Below, piece by piece: positions 17,140 through 25,265 of a DNA stretch of 64,000 bases. Made by a program: the position numbers and the translations under genes. Each line of letters opens with the position of its first letter. Position 1 is the first letter of the stretch. The DNA is from Flavobacterium sp. Leaf82 (GTDB lineage: Bacteria > Bacteroidota > Bacteroidia > Flavobacteriales > Flavobacteriaceae), in the NCBI RefSeq assembly GCF_001422725.1, contig NZ_LMMA01000033.1, positions 124,001 through 188,000 of the forward strand, in the 5' to 3' direction. A model generated the notes under the pieces. It saw nothing but the letters and a program-made list of their open reading frames with translations, did no database searches and was not told the DNA's origin.

Positions 17140-17703
17140 TTAAAGAGAAAGTATATAAGGTAAAATCAAGTTTGCCATGATAAAACCGCCAATCATAAAA
17201 CAGATTGTAGCTACTAATGAAGGCCATTGTAAGTTTGAAATTCCCATAATAGCGTGTCCGCTTGTGCAACCACCAGCATAACGGGTTCCGAAACCTACTA
17301 AAAATCCACCCACGACAATCATGATAAAACCACGAAGTGTAAAGAGACTTTCCCAAGAGAAAAGTTCTTTTGGTAATAAACCCGAATGATCGGTGATTCC
17401 GTAAGTCGATAATTGATAAGAAAGTTGTGGCGTAATTTCAACCGGATTTGGATTTGCCAGGAAATAAGCCGCAATTACTCCACCAAGGAAAATTCCGAAA
17501 ACGAAGAATAAATTCCAGCTTTCTTTTTTCCAATCGTATTTAAAAAACGAAATATTTGCCGGAATACAAGCCGCGCAAATATGACGAAGCGAAGAACTAA
17601 TCCCGAAAGATTTGTTTCCGATAATTAATAAAATAGGAACTGTTAATCCAATTAACGGACCTGCAACATACCAAGGCCAAGGTTCTTTGATGATTTCTAG
17701 CAT
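17140..17703 (-). CDS. YeeE/YedE-type transporter, first half
   Basis: The 187-residue protein has several membrane spans, the N-terminal PWPWYVAGPLIGLTVPILLI, a mid-protein HICAACIPAN with two conserved cysteines, and FLVGFGTRYAGGCTSGHAIMG. The GCTSGH motif is the conserved sulfur-relay cysteine of YeeE-like transporters. It is paired with the 16632 gene. A 118-nt gap of CTAAG-type repeats separates it from the MBL-rhodanese gene. Confidence 0.9.
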   Translation of the reverse strand: MLEIIKEPWPWYVAGPLIGLTVPILLIIGNKSFGISSSLRHICAACIPANISFFKYDWKKESWNLFFVFGIFLGGVIAAYFLANPNPVEITPQLSYQLSTYGITDHSGLLPKELFSWESLFTLRGFIMIVVGGFLVGFGTRYAGGCTSGHAIMGISNLQWPSLVATICFMIGGFIMANLILPYILSL

Positions 17704-17705
17704 AT

Positions 17706-17818
17706 TTTTAAGGTTCTAAGGTGCTAAGATTCTAAGTTACTAAGGTTTCTTCTTTTGTGGTTTTAAGTTTAAAGACTAAAAATCTTAGAACCTCAGAACC
17801 TTAGTAACTCAGCGCCTT
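17706..17818. repeat. CTAAG/CTTAG repeats arranged as an inverted pair
   Basis: The units AAGGTTCTAAGGTGCTAAG and following (17706-17745) face the reverse-complement units CTTAGAACCTCAGAACCTTAG (17783-17803). The pair can form a long imperfect hairpin between the MBL-rhodanese and YeeE genes. It is the only place in the window where this repeat family is present in both orientations side by side. Confidence 0.7.
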
Positions 17819-17821
17819 TAT

Positions 17822-19237
17822 TTATTTTAATACTTTACTTTGACAAACAAAATCTGATTTTGGGATATTCGTTTTTGCGATTGCTCCAAAACCACCATCA
17901 ATTTCGGTGAAGTTTCTAAAACCGCGAGCTTGCAAGATCGAAGCTGCAATCATACTGCGATATCCTCCGGCACAATGCAAATAAAAATGCTCGTTTGGGT
18001 TAATATCTTTTACCCAGTCATTGATATAAGCTAAAGGTTTACTATATGCATCATCGATATGTTCAGCTTCGTATTCGGTTTCTTTACGAATGTCGATTAC
18101 TTTGTCTTCTTCAATTTTAAACTCGTTTGCAAATTGTTCTGCCGAAATTCTGTTAACTGTATCCACTTCAAAACCTGCTTTTTGCCAAGCTTCAAAACCT
18201 CCGTCAAGATGTCCAATAATAGCATCAAAACCTACACGGCTTAAACGCGTTACGGTTTCTTCTTCAAGACCGGATTCAGTTACTAATATAATAGGTTGTT
18301 TTACATTTGCTATTAAAGTCCCAACCCACGGCGCAAAATCGCCATTGATTCCGATATTAATAGATTGCGGAATAAATCCTTTGTGGAAATCGGCACTTTT
18401 TCTGGTGTCTAAAATTAATGCTCCGGTTTCTTCGGCAACAGCCTCAAATTCTTTTACATCAATCGCTTTCATTCCGTTATGCAAAACCGATTCAAAGCTT
18501 TCATAACCTTGTTTGTTCATCGCTACATTCATACTGAAATAAGCTGGCGGAGGCAATAATCCGTCTGTAACTTCTTCGATAAATTCAGCTTCGGTCATAT
18601 TAGCGCGCAAAGCATAATTGGTCGCTTTTTGATTACCAATAGTCGAAACCGTTTCTTTGCTCATGTTTTTTCCGCAAGCGCTTCCTGCACCATGCGCGGG
18701 ATAAACGATAACATCATCAGCAAGAGTCATGATTTTATCTCTTAACGAATGGTATAAAATCCCAGCCAATTGATCTTGTGTCATTCCGGCTGCTTTTTGA
18801 GCTAAATCCGGACGGCCAACATCGCCAATAAATAAAGTGTCTCCGGAGAAAATCGCGTGATCTTTTCCATTTGCATCAATTAGTAAATAAGTCGTACTTT
18901 CCATGGTATGTCCCGGAGTATGCAAGGCTTTGATCGTAATGTTTCCTACTTTAAATTCTTGTCCGTCTTTAGCAGAAATACAATCGAATTCGCAAGCCGC
19001 ATTTGGTCCGTAAACAATTGGTGCCTGAGTTTCTTTGCTTAAATCGACATGTCCGGAAACAAAATCAGCGTGAAAATGCGTTTCAAAAATGTATTTCAGT
19101 TTCACATCGTCACGTTCTAAGCGGTCTAAATAAGGTTGAATTTCACGAAGCGGATCAATAATCGCTGCTTCTCCGTTTGAAGTAATATAATAAGCACCTT
19201 GCGCAAGGCATCCGGTGTAAATTTGTTCTATTTTCAT
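17822..19237 (-). CDS. MBL-fold hydrolase with two rhodanese domains (persulfide dioxygenase / CstB-like)
   Basis: The 471-residue protein has an N-terminal metallo-beta-lactamase domain of ETHE1 type (THFHADFVSGH, LHTPGHTMEST, FSGDTLFIGDVGRPDL, YPAHGAGSACGKN) to about residue 250, then two rhodanese domains. The first (ILDTRKSADFHKGF) has LVTESG where the catalytic Cys loop should be, so it looks inactive. The second has YLHCAGGYRS with the active Cys. The architecture matches persulfide dioxygenase-sulfurtransferases that convert persulfide to sulfite and thiosulfate. It is preceded by a Crp/Fnr-type site. Confidence 0.93.
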   Translation of the reverse strand: MKIEQIYTGCLAQGAYYITSNGEAAIIDPLREIQPYLDRLERDDVKLKYIFETHFHADFVSGHVDLSKETQAPIVYGPNAACEFDCISAKDGQEFKVGNITIKALHTPGHTMESTTYLLIDANGKDHAIFSGDTLFIGDVGRPDLAQKAAGMTQDQLAGILYHSLRDKIMTLADDVIVYPAHGAGSACGKNMSKETVSTIGNQKATNYALRANMTEAEFIEEVTDGLLPPPAYFSMNVAMNKQGYESFESVLHNGMKAIDVKEFEAVAEETGALILDTRKSADFHKGFIPQSINIGINGDFAPWVGTLIANVKQPIILVTESGLEEETVTRLSRVGFDAIIGHLDGGFEAWQKAGFEVDTVNRISAEQFANEFKIEEDKVIDIRKETEYEAEHIDDAYSKPLAYINDWVKDINPNEHFYLHCAGGYRSMIAASILQARGFRNFTEIDGGFGAIAKTNIPKSDFVCQSKVLK

Positions 19238-19264
19238 GATACGTATTCTAAAAATATGGGATTA

Positions 19265-19308
19265 CAAAGGTAATCTACTTTTTGCTTAAAACAGGTGACT
19301 AATGTTAC
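19265..19308 (-). promoter_or_regulatory. Promoter with Crp/Fnr-type palindrome for the MBL-rhodanese operon
   Basis: On the minus strand the palindrome GTAACATTAGTCAC (19295-19308) lies exactly 22 nt upstream of a -7 box TACCTTTG (19265-19272). No clear -33 box is present, as expected for an activator-dependent promoter. The same motif with the same 22-nt spacing precedes the TauE gene. The Crp/Fnr regulator at 26401-27027 is the obvious candidate. Confidence 0.7.
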
Positions 19309-19330
19309 ACAAATTTGATTTTTCTGTAAA

Positions 19331-19536
19331 AAAAAGTTTGTTGGTTTTACCATATAAAGCCCATAGGAAATTCAAAAGCACGCATATAAATTAAACCAAA
19401 ATGAACGGGTTTTACCATATAAGTGATATAAGAAAATTTAAGATTTGGTTTAATATGCTTAAGGCTAAAATGAACTTATATAACTTATATGGTTTAAAAA
19501 AGATAGTTGGTTTTGCAATATCACTTATATGGTGAG
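19331..19536. repeat. Repeats containing CCATATAAG / CTTATATGG
   Basis: GGTTTTACCATATAA occurs at about 19333 and 19410, and the inverse TTATATGGTTT and CACTTATATGG at about 19485 and 19523, with CAAAATGAAC and TTTTAAGATTTGG-like pieces between. The stretch forms imperfect inverted repeats in front of the HD-hydrolase gene. No gene is seen in it. Confidence 0.6.
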
Positions 19537-19573
19537 AAAGAAAATCTACGTAATTTTACAACTGACGAAAATT

Positions 19574-20170
19574 ATGAATATGAACACAGAAGATTTATTG
19601 AATCAAATTGCTTTTATTAAAGAGATTGATAAAGTTAAATACATACAGCGAAAAACGAAATTGTTTAATAGCGACCGAAATGAAAATGATGCAGAACACA
19701 GCTGGCATTTGGCTTTAATGGCGATTGTTCTGGCTGAACATTCAAATGAACCAATTGATGTTTTAAAAGTCGTAAAAATGGTTTTGATTCATGATATTGT
19801 AGAAATCGATGCTGGAGATGTCTTTATATACGACACCAAAAAAAGTCACGATAATACAGATGAAGAAAGATTAGCGGCGAATAGAATCTTTGGTTTGCTT
19901 CCTGAAAAACAAGCTCAGGATTTTATTGCTATTTGGGAAGAATTTGAAGCCGGAGAAACCAACGAAGCAAAGTTTGCAAGATCAATGGACAGACTAGAAC
20001 CTTTATTGCAAAACACATCGAATAACGGAGGAACGTGGAAAGAATTTGATGTACCTTATAATAAAGTCTACGAGAAAAAAAGTATCATAAAAGAAGGTTC
20101 TGCCACTTTATGGAATTATGCCGAAGGATTAATAAACGAAAGTGTGACAAAAGGAATTTTGAAAAAATAA
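19574..20170 (+). CDS. HD-domain hydrolase, YfbR/oxetanocin-like
   Basis: This protein of about 198 residues has the HD-domain metal motif in NDAEHSWHLALMAIVLAEH and VLIHDIVEIDAGDVFIYD, followed by RLEPLLQNTSNNGGTW. This pattern is shared with 5'-deoxynucleotidase YfbR and related small HD hydrolases. I start it at the ATG at 19574 (MNMNTEDLLNQIAF); an upstream in-frame ATG at 19529 lies inside repeat sequence and adds an unconserved tail. Substrate is unproven, probably a nucleotide. Confidence 0.85.
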   Translation: MNMNTEDLLNQIAFIKEIDKVKYIQRKTKLFNSDRNENDAEHSWHLALMAIVLAEHSNEPIDVLKVVKMVLIHDIVEIDAGDVFIYDTKKSHDNTDEERLAANRIFGLLPEKQAQDFIAIWEEFEAGETNEAKFARSMDRLEPLLQNTSNNGGTWKEFDVPYNKVYEKKSIIKEGSATLWNYAEGLINESVTKGILKK

Positions 20171-20215
20171 TAGTTTTTTAAACACACAGCTCCAAGTACA
20201 ATATATCTACGATAT

Positions 20216-20316
20216 TGTCATTTCGACGAAGGAGAAATCTTCGCAAGTAACTCCGCAACGTAAACCCAATCTTTGTCGAGTCTCTCGTTAAGATTTCTCG
20301 TTCGTCGAAATGACAA
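20216..20316. repeat. Large inverted repeat, GTCATTTCGACGAA family
   Basis: The arms TTGTCATTTCGACGAAGGAG (from 20216) and CTCGTTCGTCGAAATGACAA (to 20316) also share AGAAATCT/AGATTTCT. The element is about 100 nt and lies between the HD gene and cydA. A related shorter element with TTCGAGCGAAGTCGAGA arms lies at 26164-26207. Confidence 0.8.
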
Positions 20317-20434
20317 ACTTTGTGCGCATCAGAATTAAATATAAGTGTTATCTACACATCTAAATTGTTGAAAAGTTTAACAAATATAACGTCATAAACT
20401 TTTTTTAAAGGCAGGAATTTCGGGTTTTAATGGG

Positions 20435-20442
20435 TAAATTTG
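20435..20442 (+). promoter_or_regulatory. cydAB -7 promoter element
   Basis: TAAATTTG matches the TAnnTTTG consensus 26 nt before the cydA start codon. A partial dyad TTGTTGAAAAGTTTAACAA lies upstream at 20365-20383, but its distance from the -7 box is larger than for the Crp-type sites seen elsewhere in the window. Confidence 0.5.
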
Positions 20443-20468
20443 TGGGACTTCATAAATAAAATACCACT

Positions 20469-21815
20469 ATGGAAGAAATGCTTTTTTATGACCGAATGCA
20501 ATTCGCCTTCACAATTACTTTTCATTATCTTTTTCCGCAACTTACAATGGGTCTTTCGCTGATCATTGTTTATTTTAAATGGAAATACCTACGAACTAAA
20601 GACGATCAATACAATCACGCCACTCATTTCTGGATGAAAATCTTCGCCTTGAATTTTGCGATGGGCGTTGTAACCGGAATCCCAATGGAGTTTCAGTTTG
20701 GAACGAATTGGGCAAAGTTCTCTGAATTAACGGGCGGAATCATTGGACAAACCCTTGCAATGGAAGGAATGTTCTCCTTTTTCTTAGAATCTTCTTTTCT
20801 TGGAATCTTTTTGTTTGGAGAAAAAATAATTGGACATAAATGGCATTTTGTAACCGGATTATTAATTATGATTGGTTCCTGGGCAAGCGGATACCTAATT
20901 ATTGCGACACATTCGTGGATGCAAAATCCTGTTGGTTATGAAATTCTTGAAAACGGAAAATTTGTTCTGACGAATTTTAAAGCTTTATTTCTGAATCCGT
21001 GGTTATGGCCTTCATATTTGCACAATCAGGCAGCTTCTTTAGTGACAAGTTCTTTTGTAGTTGCCGGAATTGGAGCTTTTTATATCCTGAGTAAAAAGAA
21101 TGTTGCTTTCGGGAAATTATTCTTAAAAACAGGTGTAATCTTCGGGTTGATTTCGAGTGTTATTGTAGCCGTTCCTACAGGGGATTTATTGGCGAAAAAT
21201 GTAGTGAAATACCAACCTGTAACTTTTGCTGCAATGGAAGGAATTTTTCATACTGAAAAGAAAGGTTCTGAAATTGTTTTAATTGGGCAACCCGATGTAA
21301 AAGACAAAAAACTAGACAATAAAATTGCCGTTCCTAATATCCTGAGTTTCCTGACTTACGGAAGCTGGCATGAAGAAATAAAAGGTCTGGATCAGTTTGA
21401 AGAAGACCTGCATCCAACTAATATTTCAGGTTTGTATTATGCCTATCATATAATGGTAGGACTTGGAACCATATTTATAGGTTTGATGGCTTTTGCCGTT
21501 TTCCAGTTGATTAGAAAGAAATTATTCGAAACCAAATGGGTTTTATGGTCGTTGATGTTCATGATGCCATTTCCGTATATCGCAAATACCACAGGCTGGT
21601 ACACAGCCGAATTAGGCAGACAACCCTGGCTGGTTTATAATTTAATGCGAACTACAGCAGGCGCATCGCCAACGGTTTCTTCCGGAAATACCTTGTTTAC
21701 TTTACTGGGATTTATAGGATTGTATCTTTTACTTGGAATGTTGTTTTTGCTTTTGATTGGAAAAATCATCAATAAAGGACCTCATAATGTTGAACTGAAT
21801 TCAGAAAAAATATAA
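20469..21815 (+). CDS. cydA: Cytochrome bd quinol oxidase subunit I
   Basis: The 448-residue membrane protein opens LFYDRMQFAFTITFHYLFPQ, with the heme-ligand His near residue 19, then GIPMEFQFGTNW, AMEGMFSFFLESSFLGIFLFG, the quinol-loop region WLWPSYLHNQAAS, and ANTTGWYTAELGRQPWLVY with the conserved GRQPW. It carries the hemes and reduces oxygen to water with high affinity. The Q-loop is short, as in non-enterobacterial enzymes. It is followed 2 nt later by cydB. Confidence 0.97.
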   Translation: MEEMLFYDRMQFAFTITFHYLFPQLTMGLSLIIVYFKWKYLRTKDDQYNHATHFWMKIFALNFAMGVVTGIPMEFQFGTNWAKFSELTGGIIGQTLAMEGMFSFFLESSFLGIFLFGEKIIGHKWHFVTGLLIMIGSWASGYLIIATHSWMQNPVGYEILENGKFVLTNFKALFLNPWLWPSYLHNQAASLVTSSFVVAGIGAFYILSKKNVAFGKLFLKTGVIFGLISSVIVAVPTGDLLAKNVVKYQPVTFAAMEGIFHTEKKGSEIVLIGQPDVKDKKLDNKIAVPNILSFLTYGSWHEEIKGLDQFEEDLHPTNISGLYYAYHIMVGLGTIFIGLMAFAVFQLIRKKLFETKWVLWSLMFMMPFPYIANTTGWYTAELGRQPWLVYNLMRTTAGASPTVSSGNTLFTLLGFIGLYLLLGMLFLLLIGKIINKGPHNVELNSEKI

Positions 21816-21817
21816 TT

Positions 21818-22894
21818 ATGGAATTTTTTTGGTACGTTGTTTTAATGGGAATTCTGGCTGTTTATATTGTATTAGACGGTTACGATTTTGGAGCAGGAAT
21901 TATTCATTTATTTTTAGCTAAAAACGAGAAAGATAAAAAGGCAATTACAAGCGCGATTGGTCCGTTTTGGGATGCTAATGAAGTTTGGATCATTGCTGCC
22001 GGAGGAGTTTTATTTTTCGCGTTCCCTACTTTATACGCTTCTTCTTTTAGCGGATTTTATTTGCCTCTAATTATGATTTTATGGCTTTTAATTTTCCGTG
22101 CGATCGGTTTAGAAATGCGCGGACAAGTGCATCACCCAATGTGGGAAGCCATTTGGGATAAAGCTTTTGGGATCGCAAGTTTACTTTTGGCATTATTCTT
22201 TGGGATTGCTTTAGGGAATATTGTTCGCGGTGTAAATCTGGGAATGGTAACTAACGGCGTTTCGACACAAGAGGCACATTATTTCTTTTTACCTTTATGG
22301 AATCCAACTTTTAGTCCGCAAGCAAATGAACTGGGGATTATAGATTGGTTTACCCTTTTCTTGGGTATTGTAAGTGTTGTCGCTTTAACGATTCATGGTG
22401 CAAACTGGATAATTTTTAAAACCAATTCAGAACTGAATCCGCAACTTAAAAATATCGTTTTTAAACTGAATATTGTTTTGTTGGTTTTGGTTGTTATTTC
22501 GTTGCAAATCTGGCATTTTATCGAGCCAAAACCCTTTCATAATTTTGTCGAAAATCCTATTCTTTGGTTTTTTCCTCTAATGACTTTTGTTGGAATTTTA
22601 GGATTATTCAAAGTCCGTTCGTATCAAAAAGATGGTTTAGGATTTTTATTCTCGTCTTTATTTTTGGTTGGAGGATTTGCTTCAACCGCCGTTTCGATTT
22701 TCCCCAATGTTTTGCCTTCTACCAATAAGGTAAATCCATCATTAACGATTTATAATACAGCCGCGGGAGAATATGGATTGAATGCCGGAATGAGTTGGTT
22801 TTTTATCGCTTTGTTTTTGGTTATTATTTATCTAATTGTTCAGTATCGCGTCTTTAATGGTAAAATGGATGATGTTGGGTATGGGGAGCATTAA
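21818..22894 (+). CDS. cydB: Cytochrome bd quinol oxidase subunit II
   Basis: The 358-residue protein has the CydB signature YIVLDGYDFGAGIIHLF near residues 16-32, FWDANEVWIIAAGGVLFFAFP, FRAIGLEMRGQ and NAGMSWFFIALFLV. It forms the heterodimer with CydA. No cydX-like small ORF is obvious after it. The spacing of 2 nt to cydA indicates translational coupling. Confidence 0.97.
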   Translation: MEFFWYVVLMGILAVYIVLDGYDFGAGIIHLFLAKNEKDKKAITSAIGPFWDANEVWIIAAGGVLFFAFPTLYASSFSGFYLPLIMILWLLIFRAIGLEMRGQVHHPMWEAIWDKAFGIASLLLALFFGIALGNIVRGVNLGMVTNGVSTQEAHYFFLPLWNPTFSPQANELGIIDWFTLFLGIVSVVALTIHGANWIIFKTNSELNPQLKNIVFKLNIVLLVLVVISLQIWHFIEPKPFHNFVENPILWFFPLMTFVGILGLFKVRSYQKDGLGFLFSSLFLVGGFASTAVSIFPNVLPSTNKVNPSLTIYNTAAGEYGLNAGMSWFFIALFLVIIYLIVQYRVFNGKMDDVGYGEH

Positions 22895-22951
22895 GTTTTT
22901 TAGCCACTAATTGCACAAATTTTCACGAATTATTTTTTAACATATGAATAA

Positions 22952-23962
22952 ATGAAAAAGATAATCTTTATAATAATACAATTTGTTTTTATTATCAGTT
23001 ATTCTCAAAATAAGGGGATTGAGCAATCCGGTGATTTCTTAGATACAAAATTCGAAATCGAAAAATATGTTCATGCAAATAGTGAAAGATTTAAAAAATT
23101 TGAATTAAAGAAAATAAACGATTTTGATCCTGATAAGTACGACTACGAAATGGACTTAATTTGTAAAAGAATAGGAGATTCATTAAAAATTACTAAAAAT
23201 TATTATAAAGCAGATTTTGATAATAATTCTTTAATGGATATCGTAATGATAGGAGATGACTATAATTGTGATGAATCTAGAACTATATCCTGTAATTTTA
23301 GATGTTTAGTGATGATGTGTTTCCCTCAAGATTTGGTAAAAATTTATAGTCTTAATCTAAGTTCTGGATGTTATATTCCGCAAATTATAAAGAAAAAAAA
23401 TCAAACTTTAATAAAAGTTCATCATCGTAAAATTGGGGTATTAAGTGATAAAGGGAATAATATAGAAGATCATACATTAATTTACAAATGTGATGGATTT
23501 ATTGATTATAATGAAAAACCAGTAAAACATTTTATAGAAAAGATTGAATTTTCAGCTTCTGGTTGTTATGGAACTTGTCCAGTATTTTCATTAGTAATTG
23601 ATAAAGAAAGAAATTCAACTTTTTTTGCTGAACGTTTTAATTTTGGAACAGAGAAAGAAAATATGAAGAAAATGTCGTCTTTTTTCAATAACAATAGGGA
23701 AGGCACTTTTAAATCTATAATAAAAGAAGAAAATTATCAGCAAATTTTGGAACTATTAGAATATATGAATTTTGAAAGTTTAAATAATGAATATGATGAA
23801 GCTCAAGACGATAATCAAAGTTCAACATTGAAAATTACATATGATAATGGCAAAGTGAAAACTATTGTAGATAATGGTTTAATAGGAAGTTACAGTTTGA
23901 AAAAGTTGTATGAATTGTTATTTGAATTAAGGAAAAATCAGAAATGGGAACTCAAGCTATAG
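22952..23962 (+). CDS. Exported DUF6438-domain protein of unknown function
   Basis: The 336-residue protein has a signal peptide (KKIIFIIIQFVFIISYSQ). The middle contains paired cysteines (DYNCDESRTISCNFRCLVMM), and the C-terminal half has IEFSASGCYGTCPVFSLVID, the GCYGTCP core of DUF6438. Codon use and AT content are higher than in cydAB. Its function is unknown. A hairpin terminator follows at 24023-24050. It follows cydB by 57 nt, but a repeat fragment lies between, so co-transcription is uncertain. Confidence 0.8.
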   Translation: MKKIIFIIIQFVFIISYSQNKGIEQSGDFLDTKFEIEKYVHANSERFKKFELKKINDFDPDKYDYEMDLICKRIGDSLKITKNYYKADFDNNSLMDIVMIGDDYNCDESRTISCNFRCLVMMCFPQDLVKIYSLNLSSGCYIPQIIKKKNQTLIKVHHRKIGVLSDKGNNIEDHTLIYKCDGFIDYNEKPVKHFIEKIEFSASGCYGTCPVFSLVIDKERNSTFFAERFNFGTEKENMKKMSSFFNNNREGTFKSIIKEENYQQILELLEYMNFESLNNEYDEAQDDNQSSTLKITYDNGKVKTIVDNGLIGSYSLKKLYELLFELRKNQKWELKL

Positions 23963-24022
23963 TGAACAGGCGAAGCAATTGCACAAATTTTCACGAATTA
24001 TTTTATAGCTTAATATTGAATA

Positions 24023-24050
24023 GCCGTTGGTTTTAACCAACGGTTTTTTT
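24023..24050 (+). terminator. Intrinsic terminator after the DUF6438 gene
   Basis: GCCGTTGGTT / AACCAACGGT arms with a TT loop are followed by seven T. The hairpin lies 60 nt after the stop codon. Confidence 0.85.
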
Positions 24051-24139
24051 ATTTTTAAATATTAAGGCTATAACCAAATACAAAATATATTTGTTTAAAG
24101 CAGGAGACAATTCTAATAGTACAAATTGAAAATAATAAG

Positions 24140-24415
24140 AGCTAAAAACGAGCTCTGAAAGAGCCTAAGCAACAGCATGGTGCGAAGCACTATGAATAAA
24201 AAAGATTGTTAGTTTAAGCCCTGAAAGGGCGAAAGCCTACTCGTACAGAAAAAAAACTAACATGTTTTATGTGTTGTTTATAAGGTAGTTATAGATTGTT
24301 TTGAATTTGTATTGTCATTTTGCTTTAGCCCTTTCAGGGCAATATTAATCGTTAATTTATTTCGTAGTGCGATGCACTACGCTAGTTATTTTGAGCTTTC
24401 AGCCCATTTTTGAGA
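24140..24415. repeat. Composite inverted repeat (GCCCTGAAAGGGC family)
   Basis: The left half carries GAGCTCTGAAAGAGC, GTGCGAAGCACTA and GCCCTGAAAGGGCGAAAGCC. The right half carries the reverse complements CCCTTTCAGGGC, TAGTGCGATGCACTACG and GAGCTTTCAGCCC. The whole 275-nt segment is a large imperfect inverted repeat with no gene. The interval 24415-24640 is AT-rich and I see only the XRE promoter in it. Confidence 0.7.
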
Positions 24416-24636
24416 TTTTGAAAATTTATAATCTTAAATTTCAGCTATTTATGAAGAAATAAAACTTTGTTATTAGTAGAAATGAAACTTTGTTATTAAT
24501 TGTATATTGTCATTTTAGATTCGTAATAGAAACCTGTCCGGAAAATTGTATTTTTGTTCTATATAGAAACATGTAAAATGTATCTTACAAAAGAGATGTA
24601 TTTTACTACACTACTAATTTTCTCCCGAATTTTAAA

Positions 24637-24644
24637 TATCTTTG
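24637..24644 (+). promoter_or_regulatory. -7 box of the XRE regulator, giving a nearly leaderless mRNA
   Basis: TATCTTTG matches TAnnTTTG and ends only 4 nt before the ATG at 24649. The paralogue at 62025-62027 has the same TATCTTTG box with the same 4-nt gap, so the transcript should begin at or within a few bases of the start codon. Confidence 0.65.
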
Positions 24645-24648
24645 AACT

Positions 24649-25062
24649 ATGAGCACAGCAACAAAACCAAAACATATCGGACGAAATATTAGCCGAATCA
24701 GAGAGCTTCGAGGAATGAAACAAGAAATACTTGCCGAAGCTATTGGTATAAGTCAACAAACTATTTCCAGCATCGAAGGAAGCGAAGAAATTGATACTAA
24801 AAGACTTGTGGAAATTGCAAAAGCGCTTGGAGTTACAGTAGAAGCAATTGAAAATTTTTCGGAAGAATCTGTTTTTAATTTTTTTAATAATTTTTACGAC
24901 AATAGCGCAAGTAATGGTCAAGGTGCATCTGGACCTATTTTTACTTTTAATCCTTTGGATAAGATGGTTGAACTTTACGAACGTTTGGTTCTTGCCGAAA
25001 AAGAATTAGTTCAGGCTGAAAAAGAAAAGGTAGCTTATCTTGAAAAACTTTTGAATAAATAG
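24649..25062 (+). CDS. XRE-family regulator with C-terminal coiled coil, paralogue 1
   Basis: The 137-residue protein has an HTH_3 domain (IGRNISRIRELRGMKQEILA, IGISQQTISSIEGSEEI, LGVTVEAIENFSEES) to about residue 75, a variable FFNNFYDNSASN linker, and a C-terminal helix rich in Lys/Glu (LYERLVLAEKELVQAEKEKV) likely to be a coiled coil. It is closely similar along its length to the 61611-62027 protein. Such flavobacterial regulators usually bind DNA as dimers. Its target is unknown and may be its own promoter. Confidence 0.9.
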   Translation: MSTATKPKHIGRNISRIRELRGMKQEILAEAIGISQQTISSIEGSEEIDTKRLVEIAKALGVTVEAIENFSEESVFNFFNNFYDNSASNGQGASGPIFTFNPLDKMVELYERLVLAEKELVQAEKEKVAYLEKLLNK

Positions 25063-25096
25063 AAATCTAAAAGACTTAAGTTCACGCAAATTTGCG

Positions 25097-25200
25097 TTAG
25101 GGATAGAAGCGGTATCTCCCGATTTAGAAAAACAAGGCTTTTTTGCCGTAGTTTTTGTTAATCTGGAATTTAGCGGATAGCCCGACCGAAGGGAACGCCC
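25097..25200 (+). ncRNA. Structured 3'-UTR element, copy C (variant)
   Basis: It has GTTAGGGATAGAAGC and TAGCGGATAGCCCGACC, as in copies A and B, but the first stem is replaced by a longer insert with AACAAGGC and GCCGTAGTTTTTGTT pieces, and the second hairpin is reduced to CCGAAGG before GAACGCCC. It lies 34 nt after the XRE stop on the same strand and is followed by a terminator. Confidence 0.6.
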
Positions 25201-25209
25201 AAAAAATAC

Positions 25210-25245
25210 AAATCCGTTTACTCTCAGGAATAAACGGATTTTTTA
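25210..25245 (+). terminator. Intrinsic terminator after element C
   Basis: AATCCGTTTA and TAAACGGATT arms enclose CTCTCAGGAA and are followed by TTTTAGTTTTT. It ends the XRE transcript and lies close to the convergent TauE gene. Confidence 0.85.
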
Positions 25246-25265
25246 GTTTTTGTCTACAAGTAAAA

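Noticed and set aside
19529-19573. Longer start for the HD hydrolase
   Set aside because: The extra codons lie in the CCATATAAG repeat and encode an unconserved hydrophobic tail; the ATG at 19574 is better.
20365-20383. TTGTTGAAAAGTTTAACAA as a third Crp/Fnr site upstream of cydA
   Set aside because: Its sequence differs from the GTAACATT dyads and it lies about 50 nt from the -7 box instead of 22.
24559-24921. Minus-strand ORF opposite the XRE gene
   Set aside because: It is the antisense shadow of a well-supported regulator, and its translation has no domain.
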